Below, in pieces: positions 48,673 to 56,821 of a stretch of 64,000 bases of DNA (position 1 is the stretch's first letter; every line of letters starts with the position of its first letter). The notes beneath the pieces are model-generated. The model saw nothing but the letters and a program-made list of their open reading frames with translations. It was not told the origin of the DNA and did no database searches. A program made the position numbers and the translations under genes. This DNA is from Intestinimonas timonensis. Lineage in GTDB: Bacteria > Bacillota > Clostridia > Oscillospirales > Oscillospiraceae. The DNA is taken from the NCBI RefSeq assembly GCF_900626145.1, contig NZ_LR130816.1, forward strand, positions 838,078 to 902,077. Reading direction: 5' to 3'.

Positions 48673-49077
48673 TCAGTTCTTGGCGATCTCAATGGCCACG
48701 GGAGGGGTCTTTTCGTTGTCTAGGGTGCCGGTGTACACCACGGTCACATTGTCGCCCTCGGCGATGCCGTCCACATTCAGATCCTTGGCGAAGTCGAATA
48801 TGTGGTACTCGTCGTCCACCAGCAGGGTGAGGAAGTCCCCGATCTTGTTGACCACACCGGAGATCACGTGCTCCTCCTCGTTGGTGGCGGCGGTCTCGGC
48901 GGGAGCGGTCTCGTCCACGGGGGCAGTCTCATCCATGGGGGTGGTGTCGGTCACAGGGGTGGTGGTCTCCACCGGAGCGGTGGTGGCGGGGGCGGGGCTC
49001 TCCTTGGCGGTCTTACCTCAGGCGGCCAGGCTCAGCGCCATGACACCCACCAACAGAACAGCAGCAGTACGTTTCAT
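48673..49077 (-). CDS. Lipoprotein-like gene with an in-frame TGA at the lipobox cysteine (possible pseudogene)
   Basis: The 134-codon frame starts at ATG 49077 with GAGG 10 bases upstream and reads MKRTAAVLLVGVMALSLAA, then TGA (49018-49020), then GKTAKESPAP…. The signal peptide is a textbook lipoprotein signal (n-region KR, hydrophobic core, LAA just before +1), and the TGA occupies exactly the place of the acylated cysteine (TGC or TGT by one base change). The rest (residues 21-134) is a Thr/Pro linker followed by an ~65-residue beta-rich domain and is open to its stop, then a terminator. TGA is used as an ordinary stop elsewhere here (for example divIVA). A mutation, a sequencing error or recoding are all possible; mature domain function unknown. 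Confidence 0.72.
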
Positions 49078-49320
49078 AATTTTGTTTCCTCATTAGATCG
49101 GTCCGTTGGTTGGAACGGGAGAGGGGGGCTCTCCCGTGTGAAGGAAACGATACCACAACTTTTTTAAGAAAAAAGTAGCCGAATTCTTACGTTCTTCTTG
49201 CGTCTCCTGGTACTTTCCAGGGTTGGAAAATTTTTTGGAGGAACCTGAATGGATGGGCCTGTCCCCGTCGTATTAGAGTCAGAAGGGCAAAGCGCCCACC
49301 CGGAAAAGGAGGTCTTTGAT

Positions 49321-49563
49321 ATGAAAAAGGCATTGGCAGGACTGTTGATTTTTGGTATGGTAGGTGCAGCGATGGTGGTGCCCGCCGCGGCGGCGGGCCA
49401 TCACGGCGGCGGCCACGGCGGCTGTCACCGGACGTGGACGGCCACCCAGACCGCCGTCTGCCCCTGGTCAGGGGAGGACTGCCCCTGGGGCGGCGACTGT
49501 GACGGCTGGTGCGTCAACGGCGGCGTCTGCGACGGCACCGGCTGGGCCCGGCACCACGGCTGA
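49321..49563 (+). CDS. Small secreted His/Gly/Cys-rich protein
   Basis: 80-residue preprotein. Residues 1-25 are a signal peptide (MKKALAGLLIFGMVGAAMVV, cleavage likely after PAAAA). The ~55-residue mature part is rich in His, Gly, Trp and Cys (GHHGGGHGGCHRTW; CPWSGEDCPWGGDCDGWC), with six or seven cysteines, which suggests metal binding or disulfides. AAGGAGG lies 8 bases before the ATG. It stands 24 bp before the sigma factor gene, and the anti-sigma factor of the cluster also ends in a His/Gly-rich tail. Confidence 0.72.
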   Translation: MKKALAGLLIFGMVGAAMVVPAAAAGHHGGGHGGCHRTWTATQTAVCPWSGEDCPWGGDCDGWCVNGGVCDGTGWARHHG

Positions 49564-49587
49564 CATTGAGGGCAATGGGGTGAGGAG

Positions 49588-50067
49588 ATGCGAAGCGAGG
49601 AGGAGGTGGTCCGGGCCATGGACACCTACGCCGACCTGGTGCGGCGGCTGTGCCTGGTCCGGCTGAAGAGCCGGGAGGACACCGAGGACATCTTCCAGAC
49701 CGTCTTTCTCAAATACCTTCAGCATACCAAGCCCTTCGCAAATGCCGAGCACGAGAAGGCCTGGTTCATCCAGGTCACCCTGAACGCCTGCCGGGACCTG
49801 CTGCGGTTCTGGGCCAGACGGCCTACCGTCCCCCTGGAGGCGCTCGCCGCCCAGGCCGCGCCGGAGCCGGAGGACCGGTCGGTGCTGGAGGCGGTGCTCT
49901 CCCTGCCGGAGAAGTACCGGGACGCGGTGTACCTCCACTACTACGAGGGCTACTCCGCCCCCGAGATCGGGGATCTGCTGGGCAAGAACACCAATACCGT
50001 CTACACCCTCCTCACCAGGGCCCGTGCCCTGCTGCGGGAGAAGCTGGGAGGTGAGGAGGATGGATGA
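49588..50067 (+). CDS. ECF-type RNA polymerase sigma factor
   Basis: 159-residue extracytoplasmic-function sigma factor with region 2 (YADLVRRLCLVRLKSREDTED, then IFQTVFLKYL) and region 4 (LSLPEKYRDAVYLHYYEGYS followed by the HTH APEIGDLLGKNTNTVYTLL). The ribosome-binding site GGTGAGGAG abuts the ATG, so a start at ATG 49618 cannot be excluded. Its stop overlaps the start of the RsgI-like anti-sigma gene, the typical co-translated pair. Confidence 0.92.
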   Translation: MRSEEEVVRAMDTYADLVRRLCLVRLKSREDTEDIFQTVFLKYLQHTKPFANAEHEKAWFIQVTLNACRDLLRFWARRPTVPLEALAAQAAPEPEDRSVLEAVLSLPEKYRDAVYLHYYEGYSAPEIGDLLGKNTNTVYTLLTRARALLREKLGGEEDG

Positions 50068-50830
50068 GCGCATCCGGCGGGCCTTTGACGCCGTCCGGGC
50101 CGACGAGGACCTGAAGCAAAAGACCCTGGACGCCCTGGAGCGGCGGCAGACCCGGTCCACCCCCCGGCGGCGGCCTCTGGCCGTGGCCTTTGCCGCCCTG
50201 GCCCTGGTGGTGCTCACCACTGCCGGGGGACTGGCCTATACCACCCCCGCCGCCGCCGTCAGCGTGGACGCCGACGCCTCGGTGGAGCTGGCCGTCAACG
50301 CCTTCGGTCGGGTGGTGGGGGTGCGGTGCTATGACGACGACGCCCAGGCCGTGGTGGACGCCACCCCCGTCCTCCACCACGCCTGGACCCAGGCCGCCGC
50401 CGCCCTCTCCGATGCCCTCTCCGGCACCGACGGGGCCACCGTCACCGTCTCCGCCGACAGCGGCCACTGTGAGCGGCTCCTCTCCGACGGCGGGGCGGCC
50501 GGGCTCACCTGCTACGCCCTGGACCCGGAGACCGCCCAGGCCGCCCGGGATGCCGGGCTCTCCCTGGGCAAGTACCGGGCTTACCTGGCCCTCTCCGCCC
50601 TGGACCCCACCGTCACCCAGGATGAGGCCGGGGAGATGACCATGGGGGAGATCCAGCAGTGCATCGACGCCTGTGAGGGCCACGGCTCCGGCCAGGGCCA
50701 GCAGGGGAGCGGTCAGGGCAATGGACAGGGCAGCGGCCAGACCCAGACCGCCGGGGAGACCACCTCCGCCGGTCAGGGCGAGGGCGGCCACCACGGCCAG
50801 GGCCATGGCCACGGCTACGGACACGAGTAG
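50060..50830 (+). CDS. RsgI-like anti-sigma factor with a His/Gln/Gly-rich C-terminal tail
   Basis: 256-residue membrane anti-sigma factor. Residues 1-40 are cytoplasmic and would hold the sigma factor; a single hydrophobic helix (~41-60, LAVAFAALALVVLTTAGGLAY) follows. The extracellular part begins with VSVDADASVELAVNAFGRVV, which matches the conserved middle domain of RsgI-type anti-sigma factors. The C-terminal ~50 residues are low-complexity Gly/Gln/Ser ending HHGQGHGHGYGHE, a likely metal-binding tail in place of the carbohydrate-binding modules known for clostridial RsgI. It overlaps the sigma gene by 8 bp. Confidence 0.82.
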   Translation: MDERIRRAFDAVRADEDLKQKTLDALERRQTRSTPRRRPLAVAFAALALVVLTTAGGLAYTTPAAAVSVDADASVELAVNAFGRVVGVRCYDDDAQAVVDATPVLHHAWTQAAAALSDALSGTDGATVTVSADSGHCERLLSDGGAAGLTCYALDPETAQAARDAGLSLGKYRAYLALSALDPTVTQDEAGEMTMGEIQQCIDACEGHGSGQGQQGSGQGNGQGSGQTQTAGETTSAGQGEGGHHGQGHGHGYGHE

Positions 50831-51050
50831 GGCGTAACCAGCGCCCCAGTATCACTTGATTTTGTGGGGCGCGACGACCCCGGCGCGCCCCACAACAATG
50901 AACATCCTGACGGAGGCGCAAACCACACTTTAAGTCCCCCCTCATCCGGCGGCTAACGCCGCCACCTTCCCCCAGGGGAAGGCTTTCGGGCGGATGCTAT
51001 CCGCCCCTACCCTAATCCCAGCGGCGTAGTTTGGTGCGCCCCACAATAAA
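50831..51050. repeat. Intergenic repeat cluster
   Basis: 50862-50895 is the same palindrome as at 9121 (ttgtggggcgcg / cgcgccccacaa). 50939-50990 holds ctcatccggcggc…gccgcc and ccttccccc-type arms of the dispersed hairpin family. No gene. Confidence 0.75.
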
Positions 51051-51054
51051 AGGA

Positions 51055-51098
51055 CAAAAACCGCCCCGCGTGCTGCCTGACGGCAGGGCGCGGGGCGG
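51055..51098 (-). terminator. Terminator of the MATE gene
   Basis: CCGCCCCGCG / CGCGGGGCGG arms with an inner ctgcc/ggcag extension; on the minus strand followed by TTTTTGTCCTTTT. Confidence 0.88.
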
Positions 51099-51106
51099 TC
51101 TGCTGT

Positions 51107-52504
51107 TTATTGCTTTTTGTAAGGGTTCTGGCTGAGCTCGGCGGCCCGGGCGCTGAGGAGCCGGGGGAACCGCCAGAAGAAGAGACTGCCGGTGACGATG
51201 GCCGCCAGGATGTCGGCGGAGGGCTCGGCCAGGAAAACGGCCAGCACCTTGTTCTCCAGGAAGTGGGGCAGGATGAAGATGAGGGGGATGAGCAGGATGA
51301 TCTTCCGCAGCAGGGCCAGGAAGAGGGAGATCTTGGCCTGACCCAGGGCCACGAAGGTCTGCTGGCAGGAATTCTGGATGCCCAGCATGAACATGCCGGC
51401 GGCGTACACCCGCAGGGTCCACACGGCGATCTCCACCAGCTCCGGCTTGTCGTTGAACATGGCCACGAACATGCCGGGGAAGAGTTCGATGGCCAGACAG
51501 GAGAGGGTACTGAAGGTGAGGGCGCAGATGAAGAGGAGGCGGAATGCCTTCTTCACCCGGTCCAGGTTGCCGGCGCCGTAGTTATAGCCCACGATGGGCT
51601 GGGCGCCCTGGGAGAGGCCCTGGAAGAGGAGGTAGAACACCTGCATGATGGAGGAGCAGATGGTCATGGCTCCCACCGCCGGGTCGCCGCCGTAGGCCTT
51701 CAGGGAGGAGTTGAAGGCGATGTTCACCAGGCTCTCGGTGGACTGCATGATGAAGGGGGAGACGCCCAGGGCCAGCACCGGGGTCAAGACCTTCCAGTCC
51801 AGCCGGGCGAAGCGGCGCTGGAGCCGCAGCTTGGTGCGCTTGCCCAGCAGGAAGCACACCACCCACACCGCGGACACTGCCTGGGCGGTGATGGTGGCCA
51901 GGGCAGCGCCGCTCACCCCCATGCCGAAGCCGAATATGAACACCGGGTCCAGCACGATGTTGATGACGGCGCCGATAAGCACCGTGGCCATGCCCACGGT
52001 GGAGAAGCCCTGGGCGGTGATGAAGAAGTTGAGGCCCAGAGAGAGCTCCACGAAGATGGTGCCCCAGAGGTAGATGGTGAGGTAGTCCAGGGCGTAGCCG
52101 ATGGTGTTCTCCGTGGCGCCGAAGAGGAGGAGCATGGGCTCCTTCACCATCTGGAGCACCACGGTGAAGACCACCGACAGGATGACCAGCAATGTGGCGC
52201 AGCTGCCCAGGATGCGGTTTGCCCCCTCCGGGTCGCCGGAACCCATCCGCACCACCGCCCGGGAGCCGCCTCCCATACCCACCAGGGCCGAGAGGGCGGA
52301 GACGAACATGATGACCGGGAAGCAGACGCCCAGGCCGGTGAGGGCCAGGTCGCCTACCCCCTCGATGTGGCCGATGTACATCCGGTCCACAATGTTGTAG
52401 AGGGCGTTGACCAGCTGGGCCGTCACCGTGGGCACTGCCAGCCGCAGCAGCAGCTTCCCTACCGGGTCCCGGCCCAGATCATTTTCCCGTTTTTCCTTGC
52501 GCAC
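51107..52504 (-). CDS. MATE-family efflux transporter
   Basis: 465-residue polytopic protein with 12 predicted hydrophobic helices in two homologous halves, of the Na+ or H+ driven multidrug and toxin extrusion family (NorM/DinF-like). It starts DLGRDPVGKLLLRLAVPTVT; the conserved VDRMYIGHIEGVGDLALTGL and the symmetrical SQGAQPIVGYNYGA (hallmark SxGxxPxxGxNxGA) are visible. Substrate unknown. Confidence 0.92.
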   Translation of the reverse strand: MRKEKRENDLGRDPVGKLLLRLAVPTVTAQLVNALYNIVDRMYIGHIEGVGDLALTGLGVCFPVIMFVSALSALVGMGGGSRAVVRMGSGDPEGANRILGSCATLLVILSVVFTVVLQMVKEPMLLLFGATENTIGYALDYLTIYLWGTIFVELSLGLNFFITAQGFSTVGMATVLIGAVINIVLDPVFIFGFGMGVSGAALATITAQAVSAVWVVCFLLGKRTKLRLQRRFARLDWKVLTPVLALGVSPFIMQSTESLVNIAFNSSLKAYGGDPAVGAMTICSSIMQVFYLLFQGLSQGAQPIVGYNYGAGNLDRVKKAFRLLFICALTFSTLSCLAIELFPGMFVAMFNDKPELVEIAVWTLRVYAAGMFMLGIQNSCQQTFVALGQAKISLFLALLRKIILLIPLIFILPHFLENKVLAVFLAEPSADILAAIVTGSLFFWRFPRLLSARAAELSQNPYKKQ

Positions 52505-52544
52505 CGCGCAGCAGCTCCTTTCCGTGTCTCCCGGCCCCGCCGGG

Positions 52545-53132
52545 TCAGTTGGGTTCCTCGTTCTCCAAAAAGTAGGTGGCCTCCATGTCGGCCACGCTCA
52601 GGGCGAAGGCCAGAGGGTACTGCTGAAACGCCTGGCCCACCAGGCGCTTGTCCTCCTCCCCGGAAAAGCCCATGTGCCACCGGATGGCCATGGCCTCCTC
52701 CCGCCTGAGCTTCATGAAGCCGGAGATGATGTACACCGACTTCTCCCCGTGGCCGTAGGGCAGCTTATCCTCATAATAAAAGGTGGGCACCGACTGCCAC
52801 TTGCCGTCGGGCCCCTTCACGTTCCGGGTGCCCTGGCGGTAACAGCCGATCTTGCACAGGTCGTGGAGCAGCGCCGCCACCGCCACGCTCTCGGCGGGCA
52901 CCTCCACCCCGTAGAGCTCCTGCACCCGCTCCCGGGCCAGGTACTCCGTGAGACAGTGGTAGACGTTGACGCTGTGGTCGCACAGTCCCCCCTCATAGGC
53001 CCCGTGGTACCGGGCCGAGGCGGGGGAGGTGAAGAAGTCCGACTTGTTTTCCAGATAGTCCAGCAGGGCGTCGGCCCCCTCCCGGTGGATGTTGGCGGTA
53101 TAGATCTCAATAAATTCTTCCTTGGCGGACAT
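52545..53132 (-). CDS. HD-domain hydrolase
   Basis: 195-residue HD-domain phosphohydrolase. Metal ligands are in HGAYEGGLCDHSVNVY, ALLHDLCKIGCY and a late histidine/aspartate (RWHMGFS; SVADMEAT). The family usually acts on nucleotides; no substrate is indicated. Start at ATG 53132, 7 bases after GGAGG; the longer frame overlaps the AEC gene. Confidence 0.88.
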   Translation of the reverse strand: MSAKEEFIEIYTANIHREGADALLDYLENKSDFFTSPASARYHGAYEGGLCDHSVNVYHCLTEYLARERVQELYGVEVPAESVAVAALLHDLCKIGCYRQGTRNVKGPDGKWQSVPTFYYEDKLPYGHGEKSVYIISGFMKLRREEAMAIRWHMGFSGEEDKRLVGQAFQQYPLAFALSVADMEATYFLENEEPN

Positions 53133-53151
53133 AAAATACCTCCTGAAAGCC

Positions 53152-54084
53152 TTAAACCAGGCCTGAAATCGTCTGGGCAGCCACGGCAAAGAGGGGCAGG
53201 GTGATGACCGAGAGCAGGGTGGTGAGGGTGACCAGCTGGGCGGCGGTGGCGGTGTCCCGGCCGAAGCGCTGGGCGAACATGCCGGTGGCTCCGGCGGTGG
53301 GCACCGCGCACAAAATGACGCAGGCGCAGTAGGACATGGCGGGCAGGTGGAGGGGCATGAGCAGCACCAGGGGGATGAGGGGGGCGATGAGCAGCCGCAC
53401 CGCTGCCGCGCTGTAGAGCTTCCGGCTGGTGAAGCTCACCTTCAGGTCGGCGCCCGCCATCTGGGCGCCGATGACCACCATGGCCAGGGGGGTGTTCAGG
53501 TCGGCCATGAAGCTCACGGCGTTGTTCACCATGGAGGGGAGCCGCAGCCCGGAGAAGAAGAGGAAGCCGCCGATGACGGCGCCCACGGTGGCGGGATTCA
53601 CCAGGATGGCCCGGGGACCCACCTTGCCCCCCATGGTCTTGGCCCCCTGGGTCCACAGCAGGAAGTTGAAGGACACGGCGGAGACCACCCCGAAGAGCAT
53701 GGCGTCCTGGCCCAGGATGGCGTGGACTAGGGGGATGCCCATGAAGCCGTTGTTACCATAGGTCATGCCGAAGCGGAGGGGGGCCTTCCGGTCGGGCCCC
53801 TCGTTTCGGAAGCACATCTGGGCCACCGCCATCCCCAGAAGGGTGGAGGCGGCGTACACCACAAAAAAGACCCCCAGGGTCTCCACCATGCCGGGCACAC
53901 GGTCCACCTCAAAGGCGTTGATCATCAGGCAGGGGGTGACCACGTAGAGCACCAGGGTGGACATCTGGGAGACGCCGTCGGTGTGGAGCTTGCCCAGCTG
54001 GGCCATGACGAAGCCCACGCCCATAAGTAAAAACAGGGTGACCACCTGACTGGCCACCACGAAAAAATTCCCAATAAACTCCAT
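53152..54084 (-). CDS. AEC-family (auxin efflux carrier-like) transporter
   Basis: 310-residue protein with ten predicted hydrophobic helices, of the auxin efflux carrier/malate permease group. MTYGNNGFMGIPLVHAILG carries the central conserved N-N/G-G-P motif. Typical bacterial members move small organic acids. It sits 19 bp upstream of the HD-hydrolase gene. Confidence 0.88.
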   Translation of the reverse strand: MEFIGNFFVVASQVVTLFLLMGVGFVMAQLGKLHTDGVSQMSTLVLYVVTPCLMINAFEVDRVPGMVETLGVFFVVYAASTLLGMAVAQMCFRNEGPDRKAPLRFGMTYGNNGFMGIPLVHAILGQDAMLFGVVSAVSFNFLLWTQGAKTMGGKVGPRAILVNPATVGAVIGGFLFFSGLRLPSMVNNAVSFMADLNTPLAMVVIGAQMAGADLKVSFTSRKLYSAAAVRLLIAPLIPLVLLMPLHLPAMSYCACVILCAVPTAGATGMFAQRFGRDTATAAQLVTLTTLLSVITLPLFAVAAQTISGLV

Positions 54085-54162
54085 TTCTTCCGGTCCCCCG
54101 CCCTCGTTTTCATACAGAGTTTATTATAACCGACCCATTCCCCCCTGTAAAGGGCGGTGAGG

Positions 54163-54192
54163 TTGACAAAATCCCAAAAACGGGCATATACT
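54163..54192 (+). promoter_or_regulatory. Promoter of the ABC exporter gene
   Basis: TTGACA (54163-54168) and TATACT (54187-54192), 18-bp spacing. Confidence 0.8.
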
Positions 54193-54236
54193 GATTCTTA
54201 CCTTTAATGGAAACCACACGAGAGAGGACGGCATAT

Positions 54237-55991
54237 ATGACCCCTGAACAGATGCGGCGCAGCGGCTACCTGCGCATCTTCACCTCCTACTACAGGCCAC
54301 ACCTGGCCATCTTCCTCCTGGACATGGCCTGCGCCCTGGGCATCTGCCTGGTGGACCTGATGTTCCCCACCGTCACCCGCCAGGTGCTGGAGACCACCCT
54401 CCCCCAGGGCCTCTACCGCACCTTCTTCCTGGTGATGGCCGCCCTGGTGGCGGCCTACCTCCTCAAGGCCCTCTTCACCTATATCGTCACCTACTGGGGA
54501 CACCTGCTGGGTGTGCGCATCGAGGCCGACATCCGCTCCGACCTCTTTTCCCACATGCAGGACCTGTCCTTCTCCTTCTACGACAAGAACCGCACCGGCC
54601 AGCTCATGAGCCGGGTCACCGGCGACCTCTTCGAGATCACGGAGCTGGCCCACCACGGCCCCGAGGACCTCTTCATCTCCACCGTCACCCTGCTGGGCGC
54701 CTTCTGCATCATGCTCACCATCCGCTGGGAGCTGGCCCTCATCGTCTTTGCCGTGGTGCCCCTCTTCCTCATCTTCACCATCTTCCAGCGCCGGCGCATG
54801 AGCCAGGCCTCCCTGGAGGTGAAGAAGAAGCTGGCCGGCATCAACGGCGAGCTGGAGTCATCCCTCTCCGGCATGCGCACCGCCAAGGCCTTCGCCAACG
54901 AAAACGCCGAGATCACCAAGTTTGAAAGCTCCAACGACCAGTTCCGCAGCGCCAAGCGGGGCTACTACCAGGCCATGGCCACCTACCACTCCGGCATGGA
55001 GCTGGCCATGGGCATCATGCCCGTGCTGGTCATCGCCGCCGGCGGCTACTTCCTCATGAAGGGGAGCATGGATTACATCGACATCCTCACCTTCTCTCTC
55101 TACGTCACCACCTTCATTACCCCCATCCGCAAGCTCTCCGCCTTCGTGGAGCAGTTCATGCAGGGCATGGCCGGCTTCAAGCGCTTCGTGGAGCTCATGC
55201 GCCTGGAGCCGGAGATCACCGACGCCCCCGACGCCCAGAGCGTGGAGCACGTCGACGGCGACATCCAGGTGGACGACGTCACCTTCCGCTACGAGAGCGA
55301 TGGCGAGGACGTCCTCTCCCACGTCTCCCTCCACGTCAAACCCGGGGAGACGGTGGCGGTGGTGGGCCCCTCCGGCGGCGGCAAGTCCACCCTCTGCCAG
55401 CTCATCCCCCGGTTCTACGACGTGACGGAGGGGCGCATCACCATCGACGGCCAGGACGTCCGGGACCTGAAGCAGCACGACCTGCGCTCTCACATCGGCA
55501 TCGTGCAGCAGGACGTCTTCCTCTTCGCCGGCACCATCTACGACAACATCGCCTACGGCCGCCCCGGCGCCACCGCCGAGGAGGTGGCGGAGGCCGCCAA
55601 AAAGGCGGAGATCTACGACGACATCATGGAGATGCCCGACGGCTTCCAGACCTACGTGGGGGAGCGGGGCGTCATGCTCTCCGGTGGCCAGAAACAGCGG
55701 GTGAGCATCGCCCGCATCTTCCTCAAGGACCCGGCCATCCTCATTCTGGACGAGGCCACCTCCGCCCTGGACTCCGTCACCGAGCACAAGATCCAGTCCG
55801 CCTTCGACGAGCTGGCCAAGGGCCGCACCACCCTCATCATCGCCCACCGGCTCTCCACCATCCGCTCCGCCGGGCGCATCATCGTCATCGACGACAACCA
55901 CATTGCCGAGGAGGGCACCCACCAGGAGCTCATGGACAAAAACGGCGAGTACGCCTCCCTCTGGCGGGCACAGCAGTCGGTTTCGTCGTAA
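54237..55991 (+). CDS. ABC exporter (fused membrane and ATPase domains, homodimer type)
   Basis: 584-residue half transporter of the multidrug/lipid (MsbA, LmrA) type. Six membrane segments occupy residues ~15-310; the ATPase domain shows Walker A GPSGGGKSTL, Q-loop VQQDVFLF, signature MLSGGQKQRV and Walker B LILDEATSALD with the catalytic glutamate. A complete ATP site predicts a homodimer. ATG 54237 follows AGAGG at good spacing; the upstream ATG 54207 lacks a site. Single gene with its own promoter. Confidence 0.93.
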   Translation: MTPEQMRRSGYLRIFTSYYRPHLAIFLLDMACALGICLVDLMFPTVTRQVLETTLPQGLYRTFFLVMAALVAAYLLKALFTYIVTYWGHLLGVRIEADIRSDLFSHMQDLSFSFYDKNRTGQLMSRVTGDLFEITELAHHGPEDLFISTVTLLGAFCIMLTIRWELALIVFAVVPLFLIFTIFQRRRMSQASLEVKKKLAGINGELESSLSGMRTAKAFANENAEITKFESSNDQFRSAKRGYYQAMATYHSGMELAMGIMPVLVIAAGGYFLMKGSMDYIDILTFSLYVTTFITPIRKLSAFVEQFMQGMAGFKRFVELMRLEPEITDAPDAQSVEHVDGDIQVDDVTFRYESDGEDVLSHVSLHVKPGETVAVVGPSGGGKSTLCQLIPRFYDVTEGRITIDGQDVRDLKQHDLRSHIGIVQQDVFLFAGTIYDNIAYGRPGATAEEVAEAAKKAEIYDDIMEMPDGFQTYVGERGVMLSGGQKQRVSIARIFLKDPAILILDEATSALDSVTEHKIQSAFDELAKGRTTLIIAHRLSTIRSAGRIIVIDDNHIAEEGTHQELMDKNGEYASLWRAQQSVSS

Positions 55992-55996
55992 CGTCA

Positions 55997-56160
55997 AACC
56001 TTCCCCCTTGCAGGGGGAAGGTGCTCCAGTGCGCACACTGGGGCGGATGAGGGTGGGCCGGTAAAACGGATTTCCCCTTCGTTCTATCTAACGTCCCCTC
56101 ATCCGTCTGGCCTTCGGCCATCCACCTTCCCCCCTGAGGGGGGAAGGTTTTGGGGTGCAC
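55997..56160. repeat. Intergenic paired hairpin repeat
   Basis: Two inward-facing halves: aaccttccccc/gggggaaggt with ccagtg…cactgg and cggatgag (55997-56051), a spacer, then ctcatccgtctggcc/ggcc and ccttcccccc/ggggggaaggtttt (56097-56155). Terminal sequences are complementary, giving a ~160-bp symmetrical element. A GGGGCGCG/CGCGCCCC palindrome follows at 56171-56197. Confidence 0.82.
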
Positions 56161-56332
56161 CGCTTTTGCGTGGGGCGCGACGACTCGGCGCGCCCCAGTA
56201 CCGCCTTTCAAGTTCATCATTCTGAGGCGAAGCGGTCGAATCTGTCTCCCCCGTCTCCAGACGCCCCCAGTTCTATACTCAATGTTATTTCCAATCAAAA
56301 TATTACCTTTTTGACAGCAAAGGAGCATCCTC

Positions 56333-56821
56333 ATGGCAGAAGAAAAGACCAACGTCATGCGCGTTTTGGATCAGAAGAAGATCCCCTACACCACCCACAG
56401 CTACCCCCACAACGAGGGGGAGGCGGTGGACGGGGCCACAGTGGCCTCCATCCTGGGCCGGGACCCCGGTGAGGTCTACAAGACCCTGGTGACCCGGGGC
56501 GCCTCCAAGGCCAACTACGTCTTTGTGGTGCCCGTCCTCTCCGAGCTGGACCTCAAGAAAGCGGCCAAGACCGTGGGGGAGAAGTCCATCGAGATGATCC
56601 ACGTCAAGGAGCTCACCCCCCTTACCGGCTATGTCCGGGGCGGCTGTTCCCCCATCGGCATGAAGAAGCGGCTCAAAACCGTCATCGACGCCTCCGCCCA
56701 GGACCACGCCGCCATTCTGGTGAGCGCCGGCAAAATCGGCTATCAGGTGGAACTCTCTCCCGACGCCCTGGTGGGGCTCATCGGCGGCCGCTATGCCGAC
56801 GTGGTGAAGGCCGATGAATAA
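56333..56821 (+). CDS. ybaK: YbaK-type Cys-tRNA(Pro)/Cys-tRNA(Cys) deacylase
   Basis: 162-residue trans-editing protein that hydrolyses mischarged Cys-tRNA(Pro). It has the family opening NVMRVLDQKKIPYTTHSYPH, KTLVTRG, and GYVRGGCSPIGMKK. Start ATG after AAAGGAG (AGCAAAGGAGCATCCTC). It overlaps the next gene by 8 bp. Confidence 0.93.
   Translation: MAEEKTNVMRVLDQKKIPYTTHSYPHNEGEAVDGATVASILGRDPGEVYKTLVTRGASKANYVFVVPVLSELDLKKAAKTVGEKSIEMIHVKELTPLTGYVRGGCSPIGMKKRLKTVIDASAQDHAAILVSAGKIGYQVELSPDALVGLIGGRYADVVKADE

Noticed and set aside
49018..49070. A selenocysteine insertion signal for the TGA at the lipobox
   Set aside because: No convincing stem-loop with a suitable apical loop follows within ~40 bases, and Sec in a lipobox has no precedent that I know of.
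49239..49272. An ECF promoter (ggaacct … cgtc) before the His-rich peptide gene
   Set aside because: The -35-like GGAACC is suggestive, but the spacing to CGTC or CGTA (about 20 or more) does not fit the usual 16-17; left as not supported.
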